Under the pieces are notes generated by a model, which saw nothing but the letters and a program-made list of their open reading frames with translations, did not search any database and was not told where the DNA came from. Of a stretch of DNA of 64,000 nucleotides, positions 1-8,581 are shown piece after piece. Position 1 is the stretch's first letter; every line of letters starts with the position of its first letter. This DNA is from Porticoccus sp950063125 (lineage in GTDB: Bacteria; Pseudomonadota; Gammaproteobacteria; Pseudomonadales; Porticoccaceae): the NCBI RefSeq assembly GCF_963973895.1, contig NZ_CAXBBF010000001.1; one strand, 5' to 3'. The translations under genes and the position numbers were made by a program.

Positions 1-1
1 C

Positions 2-328
2 ATTACGCCGGCTGCCGCGTCCCATTTTCGCGAACAACTGCAGCGTAATGGCGGTGCCGGTGTGCGCATCGGGTTGAAGAAAAGCGGCTGCACTGGCTTC
101 AAGTATGTTATCGAGGAAGTGCCTGCTCCGGAGGAAAACGATGTAACCCTGACGCTGGATAATGGCGTGGCCATTTATTTCAGTCGTGAAGGTGCCATTG
201 CCCTGCGCGGTATGGAAATTGACTATACCCGCGAGGGCGTCAATCAGACACTGAAGATAGAAAACCCCAATGTCACCGACATGTGTGGCTGCGGCGAGAG
301 CTTTGACCTCAAGATAGAGAACGAATGA
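2..328 (+). CDS. A-type iron-sulfur carrier protein (SufA/IscA family), 5' end outside window
   Basis: The frame is open from base 2, so the first few codons lie outside the window; 108 residues are visible, close to the family's usual 107-120. It begins ITPAAASHF, typical of the family N-terminus. The three conserved cysteines are present, one in KSGCTGF and two in the C-terminal CGCG motif. Family members hold and transfer [2Fe-2S] or [4Fe-4S] clusters to apoproteins in the cytoplasm. The stop overlaps the start of the SufT-like gene by four bases and SufE follows, so this is the tail of a suf operon whose sufBCDS part would lie upstream. SufA is therefore likelier than IscA or ErpA, but sequence alone does not separate them. 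Confidence 0.9.
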   Translation: MTPAAASHFREQLQRNGGAGVRIGLKKSGCTGFKYVIEEVPAPEENDVTLTLDNGVAIYFSREGAIALRGMEIDYTREGVNQTLKIENPNVTDMCGCGESFDLKIENE

Positions 329-864
329 GTCAGGAACGCAGTATCATCAATGTTGCACGTGACTGCCCGGGGCGACTAGTGCCGGTGGGTGATCCCGTGA
401 CAATTCCGGCCGGATCTTTCGTCACCATCGTGCAGTCCCTCGGCGGCAACTATACCGTTGTGCATCAGGGCAATATGGTACGGGTGGATGGCGTGGACGC
501 CGATGCACTGGGGCAGAAAAAACTGGAGTTGAATTTTACTGATCCCGGCGATGGCCGCATCGATGAAGACCAGGTCTGGCAGGCGCTGGAGACCGTCTAC
601 GACCCGGAAATCCCCGTCAATCTGCGCAGCCTGGGGCTGATCTACCATCTGGATATTGATCAGGGCAGCGGCAGGGTGGATATCCAGATGACCTTGACGG
701 CCCCGGGTTGTGGCATGGGCCCGGTACTGGTGGGCGATGTGGAGCAACGGGTGAAGCAGGTGCCGAACGTAAAGAGTGCTCATGTGGAGCTGGTCTTCGA
801 TCCACCCTGGAGCCGGGAGATGATGTCCGAAGAGGCGCAGCTCGAAACCGGCATGTTTTTCTAG
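325..864 (+). CDS. sufT: Putative Fe-S cluster assembly factor SufT (DUF59/MIP18 domain)
   Basis: This 179-residue protein has a SufT-specific N-terminal part (residues 1-75) followed by a MIP18/DUF59 domain with VYDPEIPVNL near residue 93 and TAPGCGMG near residue 128, which carries the conserved cysteine. SufT proteins assist maturation of Fe-S proteins; the exact biochemical step is not settled. The ATG overlaps the stop of the upstream carrier gene as ATGA, indicating translational coupling, and sufE starts 21 bases after its stop. Length and motifs match the family, and no oddities are visible. Confidence 0.9.
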   Translation: MSQERSIINVARDCPGRLVPVGDPVTIPAGSFVTIVQSLGGNYTVVHQGNMVRVDGVDADALGQKKLELNFTDPGDGRIDEDQVWQALETVYDPEIPVNLRSLGLIYHLDIDQGSGRVDIQMTLTAPGCGMGPVLVGDVEQRVKQVPNVKSAHVELVFDPPWSREMMSEEAQLETGMFF

Positions 865-885
865 TTACCGGAAACCCCATCCATC

Positions 886-1335
886 ATGACGGCAACCCAG
901 AACAGTACCGGCAATCCCTTTGGGAATACCATCAGCGCCGAGGACATCAAGGAGACACTGGCCTTCTTCGACACCTGGGAAGAGCGCTACCAGTACATCA
1001 TCGATCTGGGCAAGGAACTGCCTCCCATGGATGATGAACTGAAAACCGATGAGCGGCTCGTGCGTGGTTGCCAGAGCCAGGTCTGGCTTAACACCCTGCA
1101 GGAAAATGACCATCTGTATTTCGAGGTGGACAGTGATGCCTTCATCGTCAAAGGCCTGTTGGGCATTATCCTTGCCGCCTACAATGGCAAAACCATCCAG
1201 GACATACTCGATTTCGACATCGAGGGCTACTTCGAAACTCTTGACTTGATACGCCACCTCAGCGCCACCCGCGGCAACGGCTTGCGTGCGCTGGTCCAGA
1301 GTATCCAATCCGCAGCCCGTCAATCGAAAGGGTAA
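886..1335 (+). CDS. sufE: Cysteine desulfuration protein SufE
   Basis: This 149-residue protein accepts persulfide sulfur from the cysteine desulfurase SufS and passes it to the SufBCD scaffold. The active-site cysteine sits in LVRGCQSQVW at about residue 62, and the family pattern FxxWEERYQYIIDLGKELP is present near the N-terminus. It lies directly after sufT in the same direction and is the last gene of the suf operon here. CsdE is a close paralogue, but the suf context favours SufE. Confidence 0.93.
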   Translation: MTATQNSTGNPFGNTISAEDIKETLAFFDTWEERYQYIIDLGKELPPMDDELKTDERLVRGCQSQVWLNTLQENDHLYFEVDSDAFIVKGLLGIILAAYNGKTIQDILDFDIEGYFETLDLIRHLSATRGNGLRALVQSIQSAARQSKG

Positions 1336-1841
1336 TCAAGAAAATCAAAGTTACCTGATAATAAAATAATCGATTAACTCTGCCCCCCAGCACTGATAAA
1401 TGATCTGTAGTAATTCAGACTTGATCTAACAGATACCGACTCTCCAATACGGCGGCATGGTGCCGCCTGTTCAACTTGCAATTATTCAAGCTAGGGTATT
1501 TTCGAGCATTGCGCGGTTGCGAATAAAGAACGAGGTGCTATTCAAAGCCACACTCAGCGAGCTTGAAGTAATCGTCAGGCGGCGCGTATAAGCCTTGAGG
1601 CCGACATGACATTATTTTAGTCGTGCTCATGAGTAGGATTCTCAACCGTAAAAGGCATCAATCATGAATACATTGCCGTTGGCCGTAAGCGCCATCCTGT
1701 TGTTATTGTTTGCACCAGTACTATCGATGCTGTGAAAACGTCAATGGTTATTGATGGTATACGTCTGAGTGCGTAATCCCTCCAATTTACTATCGCTGTT
1801 GCGTATACTGGCTCGACCAGTGTTCCAGGGGCAGTCCGGAG
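1336..1841. other. 506-base intergenic region after the suf operon
   Basis: No conserved gene is recognised. The region holds a perfect inverted repeat at 1451-1467 (7-base arms GGCGGCA and TGCCGCC, 3-base loop), without a T-run, so it is not a classic terminator. It also contains a 23-codon hydrophobic reading frame listed separately. Confidence 0.6.
1664..1735 (+). CDS. Possible 23-residue hydrophobic miniprotein
   Basis: An ATG at 1664 opens a 23-codon frame ending TGA at 1733-1735. The product (MNTLPLAVSAILLLLFAPVL then SML) would be a single membrane helix or a bare signal peptide. A weak purine-rich AAAGG lies about 8 bases upstream. No homologue is recognised and a chance frame is quite possible. 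Confidence 0.2.
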   Translation: MNTLPLAVSAILLLLFAPVLSML

Positions 1842-3092
1842 ATGCAGATCACCACAATCACACCGGTTCACTATCCGCTGTCGGTCAGGGCAGGAGTGAA
1901 CGAATTCTCCGCTGCCTATGGCGAACTTGTGCAGCGTATAACCGCACTGGGAGACGGGCAGGTATTGCACGCTCCGGACTGGCATTGCCCCGCAGAGGTG
2001 GGCGACCAGGCGGATCGGCCCGGGTCCACTGCCTATTCGGATATCACCCGTGACGACCGCGATATACGGCTGGGTTACTGGCGGGGTCGAACTGTCGACG
2101 GCTTTGAACTGACATTGCACTGCTTCAACAGCGAGCTGGCTGTGGTGGAACTGGTATTGGAGCCGGCGCCCGATATTGCCGCCCATGCACTGAAAGAGTG
2201 GGCCGAAGAGCAAACCAAACTCGCCATAAGTCAATTTGCCAACCGGGAATTTGCCCGCATTATGGCTGCTCTGCGCGAGGCAAATATTGACAACCTGCAA
2301 TTGCGCGAAGAATGCAGCGGTCTGAAGTGTCTCTGGGTCGGCAGTATACTCAACCTGTCGTCAGAGGACGTGCAGCGCAAAGACACCCAGATTCTGCTCC
2401 ATCAATGGCTGGATGCGACCATTCGGCCCGAAGATGCCGATGACATAATCAATGGTCGGCTGCGCCATTCGTTGCGCTGGCTGAATTATGTGATAGTCGC
2501 ACAGGCGCACCAGACAGATCGCCAGAAAGTCGAAGCGATGATTCTGGCCCAGTATTTTTATGCGGTACAACACTACATCAACCGCGATCTTCTCGCGGAT
2601 ATTTCCGATGTCTTTCTCGAGAAGAACCTGAAAACCAGCGAGCTGAAACTGCAACGGGTCAGAGGCCGCACGCAGCTTCACATTACGACCTATTACGAAG
2701 CACGCAATCACCTGGTGCGCGCAAAAAAACACTGGATGGAGGAGATACTGCAGGCCTGGGATTTCGATGACCTGCTGGAAAATGCGCAGCGGATGGTGGA
2801 TGTCTGTTCGACCCGTATCAACGAAATCAATAATAAAAAGCGCTCCCTGGCCTCGATTCTTACCGACAGCCTGCTGGCGCTGATTGGTCTGTTTGCCATA
2901 CTCGATCTCGCGCTTCAATTTGTTACCTACAGCCGGGAGATGGTGACTTCACCAACACTGAATTACTACGACGAGCGTACGTCGGGGCTGCTCAGCGTAC
3001 TGGCGACCTGGAATATCGATCTTTTCATGGGAATTAATTTGCTGATTGTGGTTTTGCTGGGAGCGTTGTATGCGGTTCTCAAACTGCGTTAA
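1842..3092 (+). CDS. Uncharacterised protein with two C-terminal membrane segments
   Basis: I do not recognise this 416-residue protein. The first ~340 residues look soluble, with long charged helical stretches. Two hydrophobic segments close the chain, at about residues 345-370 and 393-415, with only a few residues after the second. This layout (large cytoplasmic domain, two terminal helices) resembles CorA-type topology, but there is no GMN motif at the end of the first helix, so no transport role is assigned. The start at 1842 has AGGGG at 1827-1831. The next gene starts inside its last codons, so the pair is translationally coupled with a periplasmic binding-protein-like gene. Confidence 0.8.
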   Translation: MQITTITPVHYPLSVRAGVNEFSAAYGELVQRITALGDGQVLHAPDWHCPAEVGDQADRPGSTAYSDITRDDRDIRLGYWRGRTVDGFELTLHCFNSELAVVELVLEPAPDIAAHALKEWAEEQTKLAISQFANREFARIMAALREANIDNLQLREECSGLKCLWVGSILNLSSEDVQRKDTQILLHQWLDATIRPEDADDIINGRLRHSLRWLNYVIVAQAHQTDRQKVEAMILAQYFYAVQHYINRDLLADISDVFLEKNLKTSELKLQRVRGRTQLHITTYYEARNHLVRAKKHWMEEILQAWDFDDLLENAQRMVDVCSTRINEINNKKRSLASILTDSLLALIGLFAILDLALQFVTYSREMVTSPTLNYYDERTSGLLSVLATWNIDLFMGINLLIVVLLGALYAVLKLR

Positions 3093-4110
3093 CGCTGCAC
3101 TGTTATGTTCTCTGCTGCTGTCGGGTGTTGTTGCCGCCGGGCCTTTCACCGCAGTGGAGGTTTACACAGACTCATGGCCGCCATACGTGAACCGGGCGCC
3201 AGACAAGGAGCCCGGGGCCATCACACGTATTGTCGAGCTTGCCCTGCGCAATATGCGACTCGATCCGCAGTGGCAATATGTGGATTTTTCGCTGGCCTAC
3301 GAAATGGTCAACAATAACGAAATCCGCCTGTCATTTCCGTATTTCGAAACGGCTCGCCGCAAGCAACTCTATCCCGATGTGCGCTTTTCTGCACCCCTGA
3401 TGACAGTGGACAATGTGCTCTATTACAGCCGAGAGCACCGGGATTTTTCCTCACCGCCGGATTCTATCGGCGATCTTCGACTCGGTCGCGTGGCCGAGTA
3501 TGCCTACGGTGAGAAATTCGAGGCATGGCTGGTCGGTGCCACGGAGTATCAGTCGGAAGTGCTCGCCCTGCGCGCTTTGTTCAACGGTGATATTGATCTG
3601 TTGCCCATGACCAGGCTCGTAGGGCAGGCATTGGTCCTGGAGCATTTCCCCTGGCAATACCGTTCCTTTCGCCATATCCCCGGCGAGGACTATCTGTCAC
3701 AGGATACGGTTCATCTGGTGACCCACGACGATCCGCAGGGGGAGGCATTTATCAAGGCGTTCGATGAGGCACTGGAAAAGCTGGCAGGGGTGAACAAGCA
3801 GGACGAGGTGCAGGAAACCTCGCTGGATGCCGGGCGCAGTACTGGCTATGTGCGTCTGGTAGTGGGGGAGGGACATCCTGTGATCATCGGACAGACTCAG
3901 CGGCAGGGAGAGCATCCCGACAACCGCTACGTCATGATTCCGCCCGGCAGCCGCGGGCTGGTGCTGGATTGGAGTGATGCAGTATTTAAAGAGTTCAACT
4001 CCCCCAAACTATACGCTGCCATGGTGGCATTATCAAAAATCCGCATCGTCGATGGTCCTCACGTTGGTCGGGAGTTCTACGTCAAGAACCTGCACATCGA
4101 AATTGAATAG
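3070..4110 (+). CDS. Periplasmic solute-binding protein-like (SBP family 3) protein
   Basis: The ATG at 3070 gives a 346-residue protein with a clear signal peptide (MRFSNCVNAALLCSLLLSGV, cleavage probably near VAAG). It overlaps the end of the upstream gene by 23 bases; an upstream in-frame start at 3046 would put eight residues before the signal peptide and is less likely. After the signal comes a family-3 binding-protein pattern: EVYTDSWPPYVN, a long two-lobe region, and LRLGRVAEYAYG where the second lobe starts. The last ~80 residues, including GSRGLVLDWSDAVF, are not typical of such proteins and may be an added domain. No permease or ATPase gene is adjacent, so a sensing role is as likely as transport. 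Confidence 0.75.
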   Translation: MRFSNCVNAALLCSLLLSGVVAAGPFTAVEVYTDSWPPYVNRAPDKEPGAITRIVELALRNMRLDPQWQYVDFSLAYEMVNNNEIRLSFPYFETARRKQLYPDVRFSAPLMTVDNVLYYSREHRDFSSPPDSIGDLRLGRVAEYAYGEKFEAWLVGATEYQSEVLALRALFNGDIDLLPMTRLVGQALVLEHFPWQYRSFRHIPGEDYLSQDTVHLVTHDDPQGEAFIKAFDEALEKLAGVNKQDEVQETSLDAGRSTGYVRLVVGEGHPVIIGQTQRQGEHPDNRYVMIPPGSRGLVLDWSDAVFKEFNSPKLYAAMVALSKIRIVDGPHVGREFYVKNLHIEIE

Positions 4111-4112
4111 TT

Positions 4113-4670
4113 ATGACCGGTTTTGAATTGCTGGGCTGGTTCGGCACCCTGCTTTACCTTGCCAATTATGCTTACCTCGCCTTCTATCCGCGCTGGCACA
4201 GACCCGTGTATTTCTCGGCCAACGGCGTTGCCGCCCTGTCTTTGGTGGTATCTTCTGCAGCCATTGCCTCCTGGCAGGCGGTGGGCATAAATTTTTTCTG
4301 GGCGGCGATCAGTGTCTGGTTGTTGATAGGTGGAAGTTTCAGGTTCGTAAGGGTAGGGCCAAGCGTTCTCACAGTCGGTGTCGGATTGTGTTGGGTGGCC
4401 GCGTTGCCCGCGCTATTCTGGCAATGGCAGTTGGCGGTGGCGATCATTGGCTGGAGCTCAACATTTGCCTTCAGTGCCGCCTATCTGTTGTTCGCCGCAC
4501 GCCGACTGTCAATTGGCCCCTACCATCTATGGAATGCCTATGCGGCATTCGTACTACTGCCGCAGCTTTACCTAGACACCAACTGGCCGGTGCTGGCGAT
4601 GGAAGTATGCTGGTTTGCCATTTCGCTATCGGCGCGTTTCAACCTACATCAGCCTGACGAACCGCGCTAG
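4113..4670 (+). CDS. CBU_0592-type integral membrane protein, apparent internal duplication
   Basis: This 185-residue protein is almost entirely hydrophobic, with about six membrane segments. The first half fits the CBU_0592-like domain: GWFGTLLYLANYAYL, a short turn, then a helix ending NFFWAAISVWLL. The second half repeats the pattern: GWSSTFAFSAAYLLF, a turn, NAYAAFVLLPQLYL, then MEVCWFAISLSARF. I read this as a tandem duplication with divergence. The gene follows the binding-protein-like gene by two bases and is probably in the same operon. The function of the domain family is unknown to me. Confidence 0.75.
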   Translation: MTGFELLGWFGTLLYLANYAYLAFYPRWHRPVYFSANGVAALSLVVSSAAIASWQAVGINFFWAAISVWLLIGGSFRFVRVGPSVLTVGVGLCWVAALPALFWQWQLAVAIIGWSSTFAFSAAYLLFAARRLSIGPYHLWNAYAAFVLLPQLYLDTNWPVLAMEVCWFAISLSARFNLHQPDEPR

Positions 4671-4945
4671 GGAGGCGGTTGGTTGGATACACCAAACGAA
4701 GAGGTCGGATGATAGCGCGTTGAATTTTAAAGTGGGCTGTGATTAAAAAGAACAGCTTTGCCGTGTCGTTCTGGAATCAGCGAACAGTGTTCTATTTATG
4801 GTCTATGTTAGGTAATTTGCCTTTTCTTGTTCATCACTGCCATGCAGAGGGCCGTTGGCTACTGCCTGAAAGACGCCGATTGACACCTCCTGCCGGCATC
4901 CGATAATGTCCGTTGCTCCTGTCTTAAACCCGGCAAAAGTTTCCG

Positions 4946-5419
4946 ATGAAGTGGTACCTCTGTCGTTATCTTCATTCGCAAAGCCGCCTCGCGCAGTTTC
5001 TGCGCTTCGCCACCGTTGGGTTGAAGATGTCTTTGATCGACGTTGGTGGTACTTACCTGCTGCCTTGGCTGTTTGGTATGAAGCTACATGTCGCCCGCAT
5101 CATTTCGCTGACCACAGCAATCATGGTGGGCTATCTGCTCAACCGTTACTTCACTTTCGGGCGCGGCCAGCGCGGCAGCTTTCATCGCCAGATGGCCGGA
5201 CATTTCGGCGTTCATACCACTGGAGGGCTTCTCAACTACGCCGTGTTCAGCGGCGTAATTGCGCTGGGTCACAGTCATCTTATCCAGCCGCAGTCACTGC
5301 TGCTGTTGCCACTGGTTGCTATCTGGATCGGTGGAATGGTCGGCCTGGCATTCAACTTTTCTGTGTCCAGCAGGCTGGTGTTCAGCAACCGGGCGGAAAA
5401 CCCCGGTGCGGCTTCATGA
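4946..5419 (+). CDS. GtrA family membrane protein
   Basis: This 157-residue protein has four predicted membrane helices and the GtrA pattern: RFATVGLKMSLIDVGGTYLL at the first helix, VGYLLNRYFTFG after the second, and a final helix ending FNFSVSSRLVF. GtrA-type proteins are thought to help move polyprenyl-phosphate-linked sugars across the inner membrane. The stop overlaps the ATG of the sulfotransferase gene (ATGA at 5416-5419), so the genes are coupled. No gtrB-type polyprenyl glucosyltransferase is visible nearby. A longer open frame that overlaps this gene is treated as a shadow. Confidence 0.88.
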   Translation: MKWYLCRYLHSQSRLAQFLRFATVGLKMSLIDVGGTYLLPWLFGMKLHVARIISLTTAIMVGYLLNRYFTFGRGQRGSFHRQMAGHFGVHTTGGLLNYAVFSGVIALGHSHLIQPQSLLLLPLVAIWIGGMVGLAFNFSVSSRLVFSNRAENPGAAS

Positions 5420-6579
5420 GAGATGCTTTCCTGCTCAGTGTGCGACTGCACACGCGCTGGTTTATTGAAGCCTTCGGGACAGAAGGTCGTCGCGCTGCGC
5501 CACTAGGTCCCCGGCGGCTGGCCGTCCTGCTGATACTGTTTCCGCTGTTCCTGTTGTTGCAGGCCATACACTGGCTGGGTTTTCTGCTCGACGAGCTGTT
5601 TTTTTCCGGCTGGCGCCGCGTTGAAATCCGCCAGCCACTGTTCATCAGTGGCGTGCCCCGCAGTGGAACGACTTTCCTGCACCGCACACTGGCTCGCGAT
5701 ACGGCCAGTTTCACTACCTTTCATACCTGGGAAGCACTGTTAGCCCCATCGGTTTCCGAGCGGAAACTGTTTGGTCTGTTCGCCGCCCTGGATCGGTTGC
5801 TCGGCAGACCATTGCAGCGGCTCGGAGATACAATTACCCGTCGGGTGACGGGTGGTTTTGCCCACATTCACGAGGTTGGCCTGCAGGCTGCCGAAGAGGA
5901 TTACCTCACGCTGTTGCCCGCGGGTGGCTGTTTTATCCTCGTGCTGGCCTTTCCCGCCAGTAAGTCGTTGTGGCTGCTGGGGCGATTGCGCGAACTGCCG
6001 GATTACGAACGCACCGTGCTGCTGAATTTTTATCGGTCCTGTCTACAGAAACATCTCTACGTCAATGGCAGTGGGCGCCGACTGTTGTCTAAGAACGCCG
6101 CCTTTGGTTCCTGGTTGCCCGAGCTCGCTGAAAGTTTCGATGACTCGCGCTTTCTGGTCTGTCTGCGTGAGCCGGGTGGGGCGCTGCGCTCCCAGCTCAG
6201 TTCCATTCGCAACGGTCTGGTTTTTTTTGGTACGACGGCGGCATCGGATCATGTCACGCATGAGTTTCAAGTGAGCCTGGAACATGTCTATCAGCAACTA
6301 CGTGAGCAGCGCCGCTGCCTGCCGGCCAGTCGTTTCGCCGTGGTTGATCACAGCCAATTACAGAACGAAACGCAGACCGCCATCACCGCGACACTGCGCC
6401 AGCTGGGGATCCCGCTCACCGATGCGTTGCAACGGGTACTGGAGGATGCTGCCAGAGAGGCCCGTGACTATGGCGGCAGCGGGCACGTCCACTCGCCGCT
6501 GTCAGAAGCCGAGGTGCCACAACCTGACCTGGTAAGCATTTACCGGGAGATACTCGAACCACCGGCGGGCTCATCATGA
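5416..6579 (+). CDS. Sulfotransferase family protein
   Basis: This 387-residue protein has the PAPS 5'-phosphosulfate-binding loop FISGVPRSGTTFLHRTL at about residues 76-92 and a later segment FLVCLREPGGALRSQLSS that fits the 3'-phosphate-binding region. Family members transfer sulfate from PAPS to sugars, lipids or proteins. A hydrophobic stretch at about residues 32-60 may anchor it to the membrane. The start at 5416 is chosen because it overlaps the GtrA stop; the same frame stays open further upstream but there overlaps the real GtrA gene. Its own stop overlaps the next ATG by four bases. The acceptor is unknown, and the neighbouring glycosyltransferase suggests a glycan or glycolipid. 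Confidence 0.85.
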   Translation: MRDAFLLSVRLHTRWFIEAFGTEGRRAAPLGPRRLAVLLILFPLFLLLQAIHWLGFLLDELFFSGWRRVEIRQPLFISGVPRSGTTFLHRTLARDTASFTTFHTWEALLAPSVSERKLFGLFAALDRLLGRPLQRLGDTITRRVTGGFAHIHEVGLQAAEEDYLTLLPAGGCFILVLAFPASKSLWLLGRLRELPDYERTVLLNFYRSCLQKHLYVNGSGRRLLSKNAAFGSWLPELAESFDDSRFLVCLREPGGALRSQLSSIRNGLVFFGTTAASDHVTHEFQVSLEHVYQQLREQRRCLPASRFAVVDHSQLQNETQTAITATLRQLGIPLTDALQRVLEDAAREARDYGGSGHVHSPLSEAEVPQPDLVSIYREILEPPAGSS

Positions 6580-7733
6580 GCAGCGGTATCGGTACCGGGA
6601 TCGCCTCAGGCACTGAACCGAGCTGCCGGCAACGCGATGCGAGCCGGCTGCGGGTGGCAATTTTTTCCGACGCATTACCCGCACGTAACGGCGCCGGAGC
6701 CTATTATGAAGACCTCGCCGCCCAGCTCGGGCCGCAACTCGGCGAACTGATACTGTTCCAGCCGGTGGTGAAAAAACGATTACTGCACTTCGCCCTGCCT
6801 CTGCCCGGCGACTCTACCCAGAAACTCATCACCCCCAATGTGCTGCGTATCCACCGCGAGTTCCATGCGCTGCGGCCTGACCTGGTGATCTCGGTAACGC
6901 CGGGGCCATTCGGGTTGCTGGGGCTTTGGCTTGCCAGGCGCAGCGGTGCTGGATTTCTGACCGCGTTCCACACGCATTTCGAAGGGCTGGCGAAACTTTA
7001 CGGTGACACCTGGTTCTTCCGCCTGGCGCACTGGTACCTGGTACAGGTCAATCGTATTCTCTGCCGCAATAGCGACTCAGTGCTGGTCAACAATTCTAGC
7101 CTCAACGCCACCGTGGAAAGCCTTGGCGCGCTCCGTGTGGATGTGATGGGTACCCCGTTATCGCGAGCGTTTCTCGATACCCCGATTGTGCCTCCCACAG
7201 AGAATCTGCGGCAGGTACTGTTCGCCGGACGTCTGGCGCCGGAGAAAAACCTGCCCGCTATCCTCGATGCTGTGAAAGCACTGCCGGACATCCGCTTCGT
7301 CATAGCTGGCGACGGTCCGCTCCGTAGTGAACTCGAGCGCGAGGCTCAATTGCTACCCAATCTGCGGTTGACCGGCTGGCTGGAACGTGACGCCCTGCGC
7401 GCGGAAATGGACGCTGCCGGGCTGCTGATATTGCCCTCCCATATGGAGACCTTTGGCACGGTCGCATTGGAAGCGATGGCACGCGGCCGTCCTGCCCTGG
7501 TGGCCGCCAACGCCGGTATTCACGACTGGCCGTTGCTAAAGGACTCGCTGTTCACCCTGGGTGAGGGCGAGTCCCTGGCGCAAGTGTTGCAACAGCTGAG
7601 TGAGCTCCCGGCGAGTACTTGGCAGGAAAAAGCTGCCGCTGCACGCAGGGCCGCTGAAGCCCTGAACAGCCACACCATTAATCAGTGGTTGGATTTTGTG
7701 GAACGGTACGCGCGTAAAAACCGGCATGAATAG
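6576..7733 (+). CDS. Glycosyltransferase family 4 (GT-B fold)
   Basis: This 385-residue protein has a Rossmann-like N-terminal half starting LRVAIFSDALPARNGAGAYY and FHTHFEGLAKLYGDTWF near the middle. A C-terminal nucleotide-sugar domain follows, with VLFAGRLAPEKNL, FVIAGDGPLR and the E-x7-E-like stretch SHMETFGTVALEAMARGRP. The pattern is that of GT4 mannosyl/glucosyltransferases such as those acting on diacylglycerol or phosphatidylinositol. It overlaps the sulfotransferase stop by four bases and the next gene by eight. Donor and acceptor cannot be told from sequence. Confidence 0.88.
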   Translation: MSSGIGTGIASGTEPSCRQRDASRLRVAIFSDALPARNGAGAYYEDLAAQLGPQLGELILFQPVVKKRLLHFALPLPGDSTQKLITPNVLRIHREFHALRPDLVISVTPGPFGLLGLWLARRSGAGFLTAFHTHFEGLAKLYGDTWFFRLAHWYLVQVNRILCRNSDSVLVNNSSLNATVESLGALRVDVMGTPLSRAFLDTPIVPPTENLRQVLFAGRLAPEKNLPAILDAVKALPDIRFVIAGDGPLRSELEREAQLLPNLRLTGWLERDALRAEMDAAGLLILPSHMETFGTVALEAMARGRPALVAANAGIHDWPLLKDSLFTLGEGESLAQVLQQLSELPASTWQEKAAAARRAAEALNSHTINQWLDFVERYARKNRHE

Positions 7734-8430
7734 CCAACCCCGAGCAGTGCTGTCAATGCACGACGTGATGCCCGAGACGCTCTCCCTGGTGGAAGATTTC
7801 CTGGCATTCTGTAGCACTCACGCGATCCCGCCCATGACCCTGCTGGTTGTACCCGGATGCGATTGGCGTGACGAACAACTCGACCGGCTGCGGGATTTGG
7901 CGGGACTCGGCCACGAACTCGCCGCGCATGGCTGGCTGCACCGTGTGGGGACGCCGCAGAGCCTTTACCACCGACTTCACTCGACCCTGTTGTCGCGCAA
8001 TGTCGCCGAACACCTGGCGCTCGACGGCGAAAGCATTCTGGCGCTGATGCGCCGCTCACACGCCTGGTTCGCCGAACACGATCTGCCTGCACCGTCACTT
8101 TACGTGCCGCCGGCCTGGGCGCTGGGCGCAGTTGCGCGACAATCGCTGGCATCACTGGATTTCGCGCGAATTGAGGTGCTGCGCGGTGTATTGGACTTGC
8201 GTACCGCTCACCTGCATCCGCTGCCACTGGTGGGGTTCGAAGCCGATTCCGGGTTTCGTGCGGCGATCCTCCGGCTATGGAACAGCAGCCAAACCGGAAT
8301 GGCCCGCATCTCTCGGCGAACCCTGCGCATCGGTGTTCATCCGCAGGATCTGAATCTTCGTCTCGGTGGCTCGTTGCGCGAGTTGTTGAAAGAGCGCTGG
8401 CACTTTATCAGCTATGGCGACGTACTCTGA
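7726..8430 (+). CDS. Polysaccharide-deacetylase-fold protein (DUF2334-like)
   Basis: The ATG at 7726 (MNSQPRAVLSMHDVMPETL) gives 234 residues; the in-frame start 30 bases upstream would add ten residues lying wholly over the glycosyltransferase gene and is less likely. MHDV near residue 11, LAAHGWLH near residue 67 and a final IGVHPQDL match the metal-binding D/H positions of the NodB/DUF2334 fold. The likely job is removal of an acyl group from a sugar, perhaps on the product of the upstream glycosyltransferase. It is the last gene of the coupled cluster that starts with GtrA. Confidence 0.75.
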   Translation: MNSQPRAVLSMHDVMPETLSLVEDFLAFCSTHAIPPMTLLVVPGCDWRDEQLDRLRDLAGLGHELAAHGWLHRVGTPQSLYHRLHSTLLSRNVAEHLALDGESILALMRRSHAWFAEHDLPAPSLYVPPAWALGAVARQSLASLDFARIEVLRGVLDLRTAHLHPLPLVGFEADSGFRAAILRLWNSSQTGMARISRRTLRIGVHPQDLNLRLGGSLRELLKERWHFISYGDVL

Positions 8431-8581
8431 TCAGGATGGCAGGGTGGTAGCAATAACGGCGTTTTTAGAGATGGATTCATTTGACTGATGCATGAGATTT
8501 AGGGCTTTCTATGTTCTAACCGAACTCATTCACTGTATTCCCCAGAAACTGACGGGTGTGTAGTGGTTCAATAATTCTGGA

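Noticed and set aside
4906..5415. Long open frame that runs in frame into the sulfotransferase and would give a 557-residue protein
   Set aside because: The first 170 codons lie over the GtrA gene in another frame and read as low-complexity, Arg/His/Trp-rich sequence with no membrane or enzyme pattern; GtrA matches its family in the correct frame.
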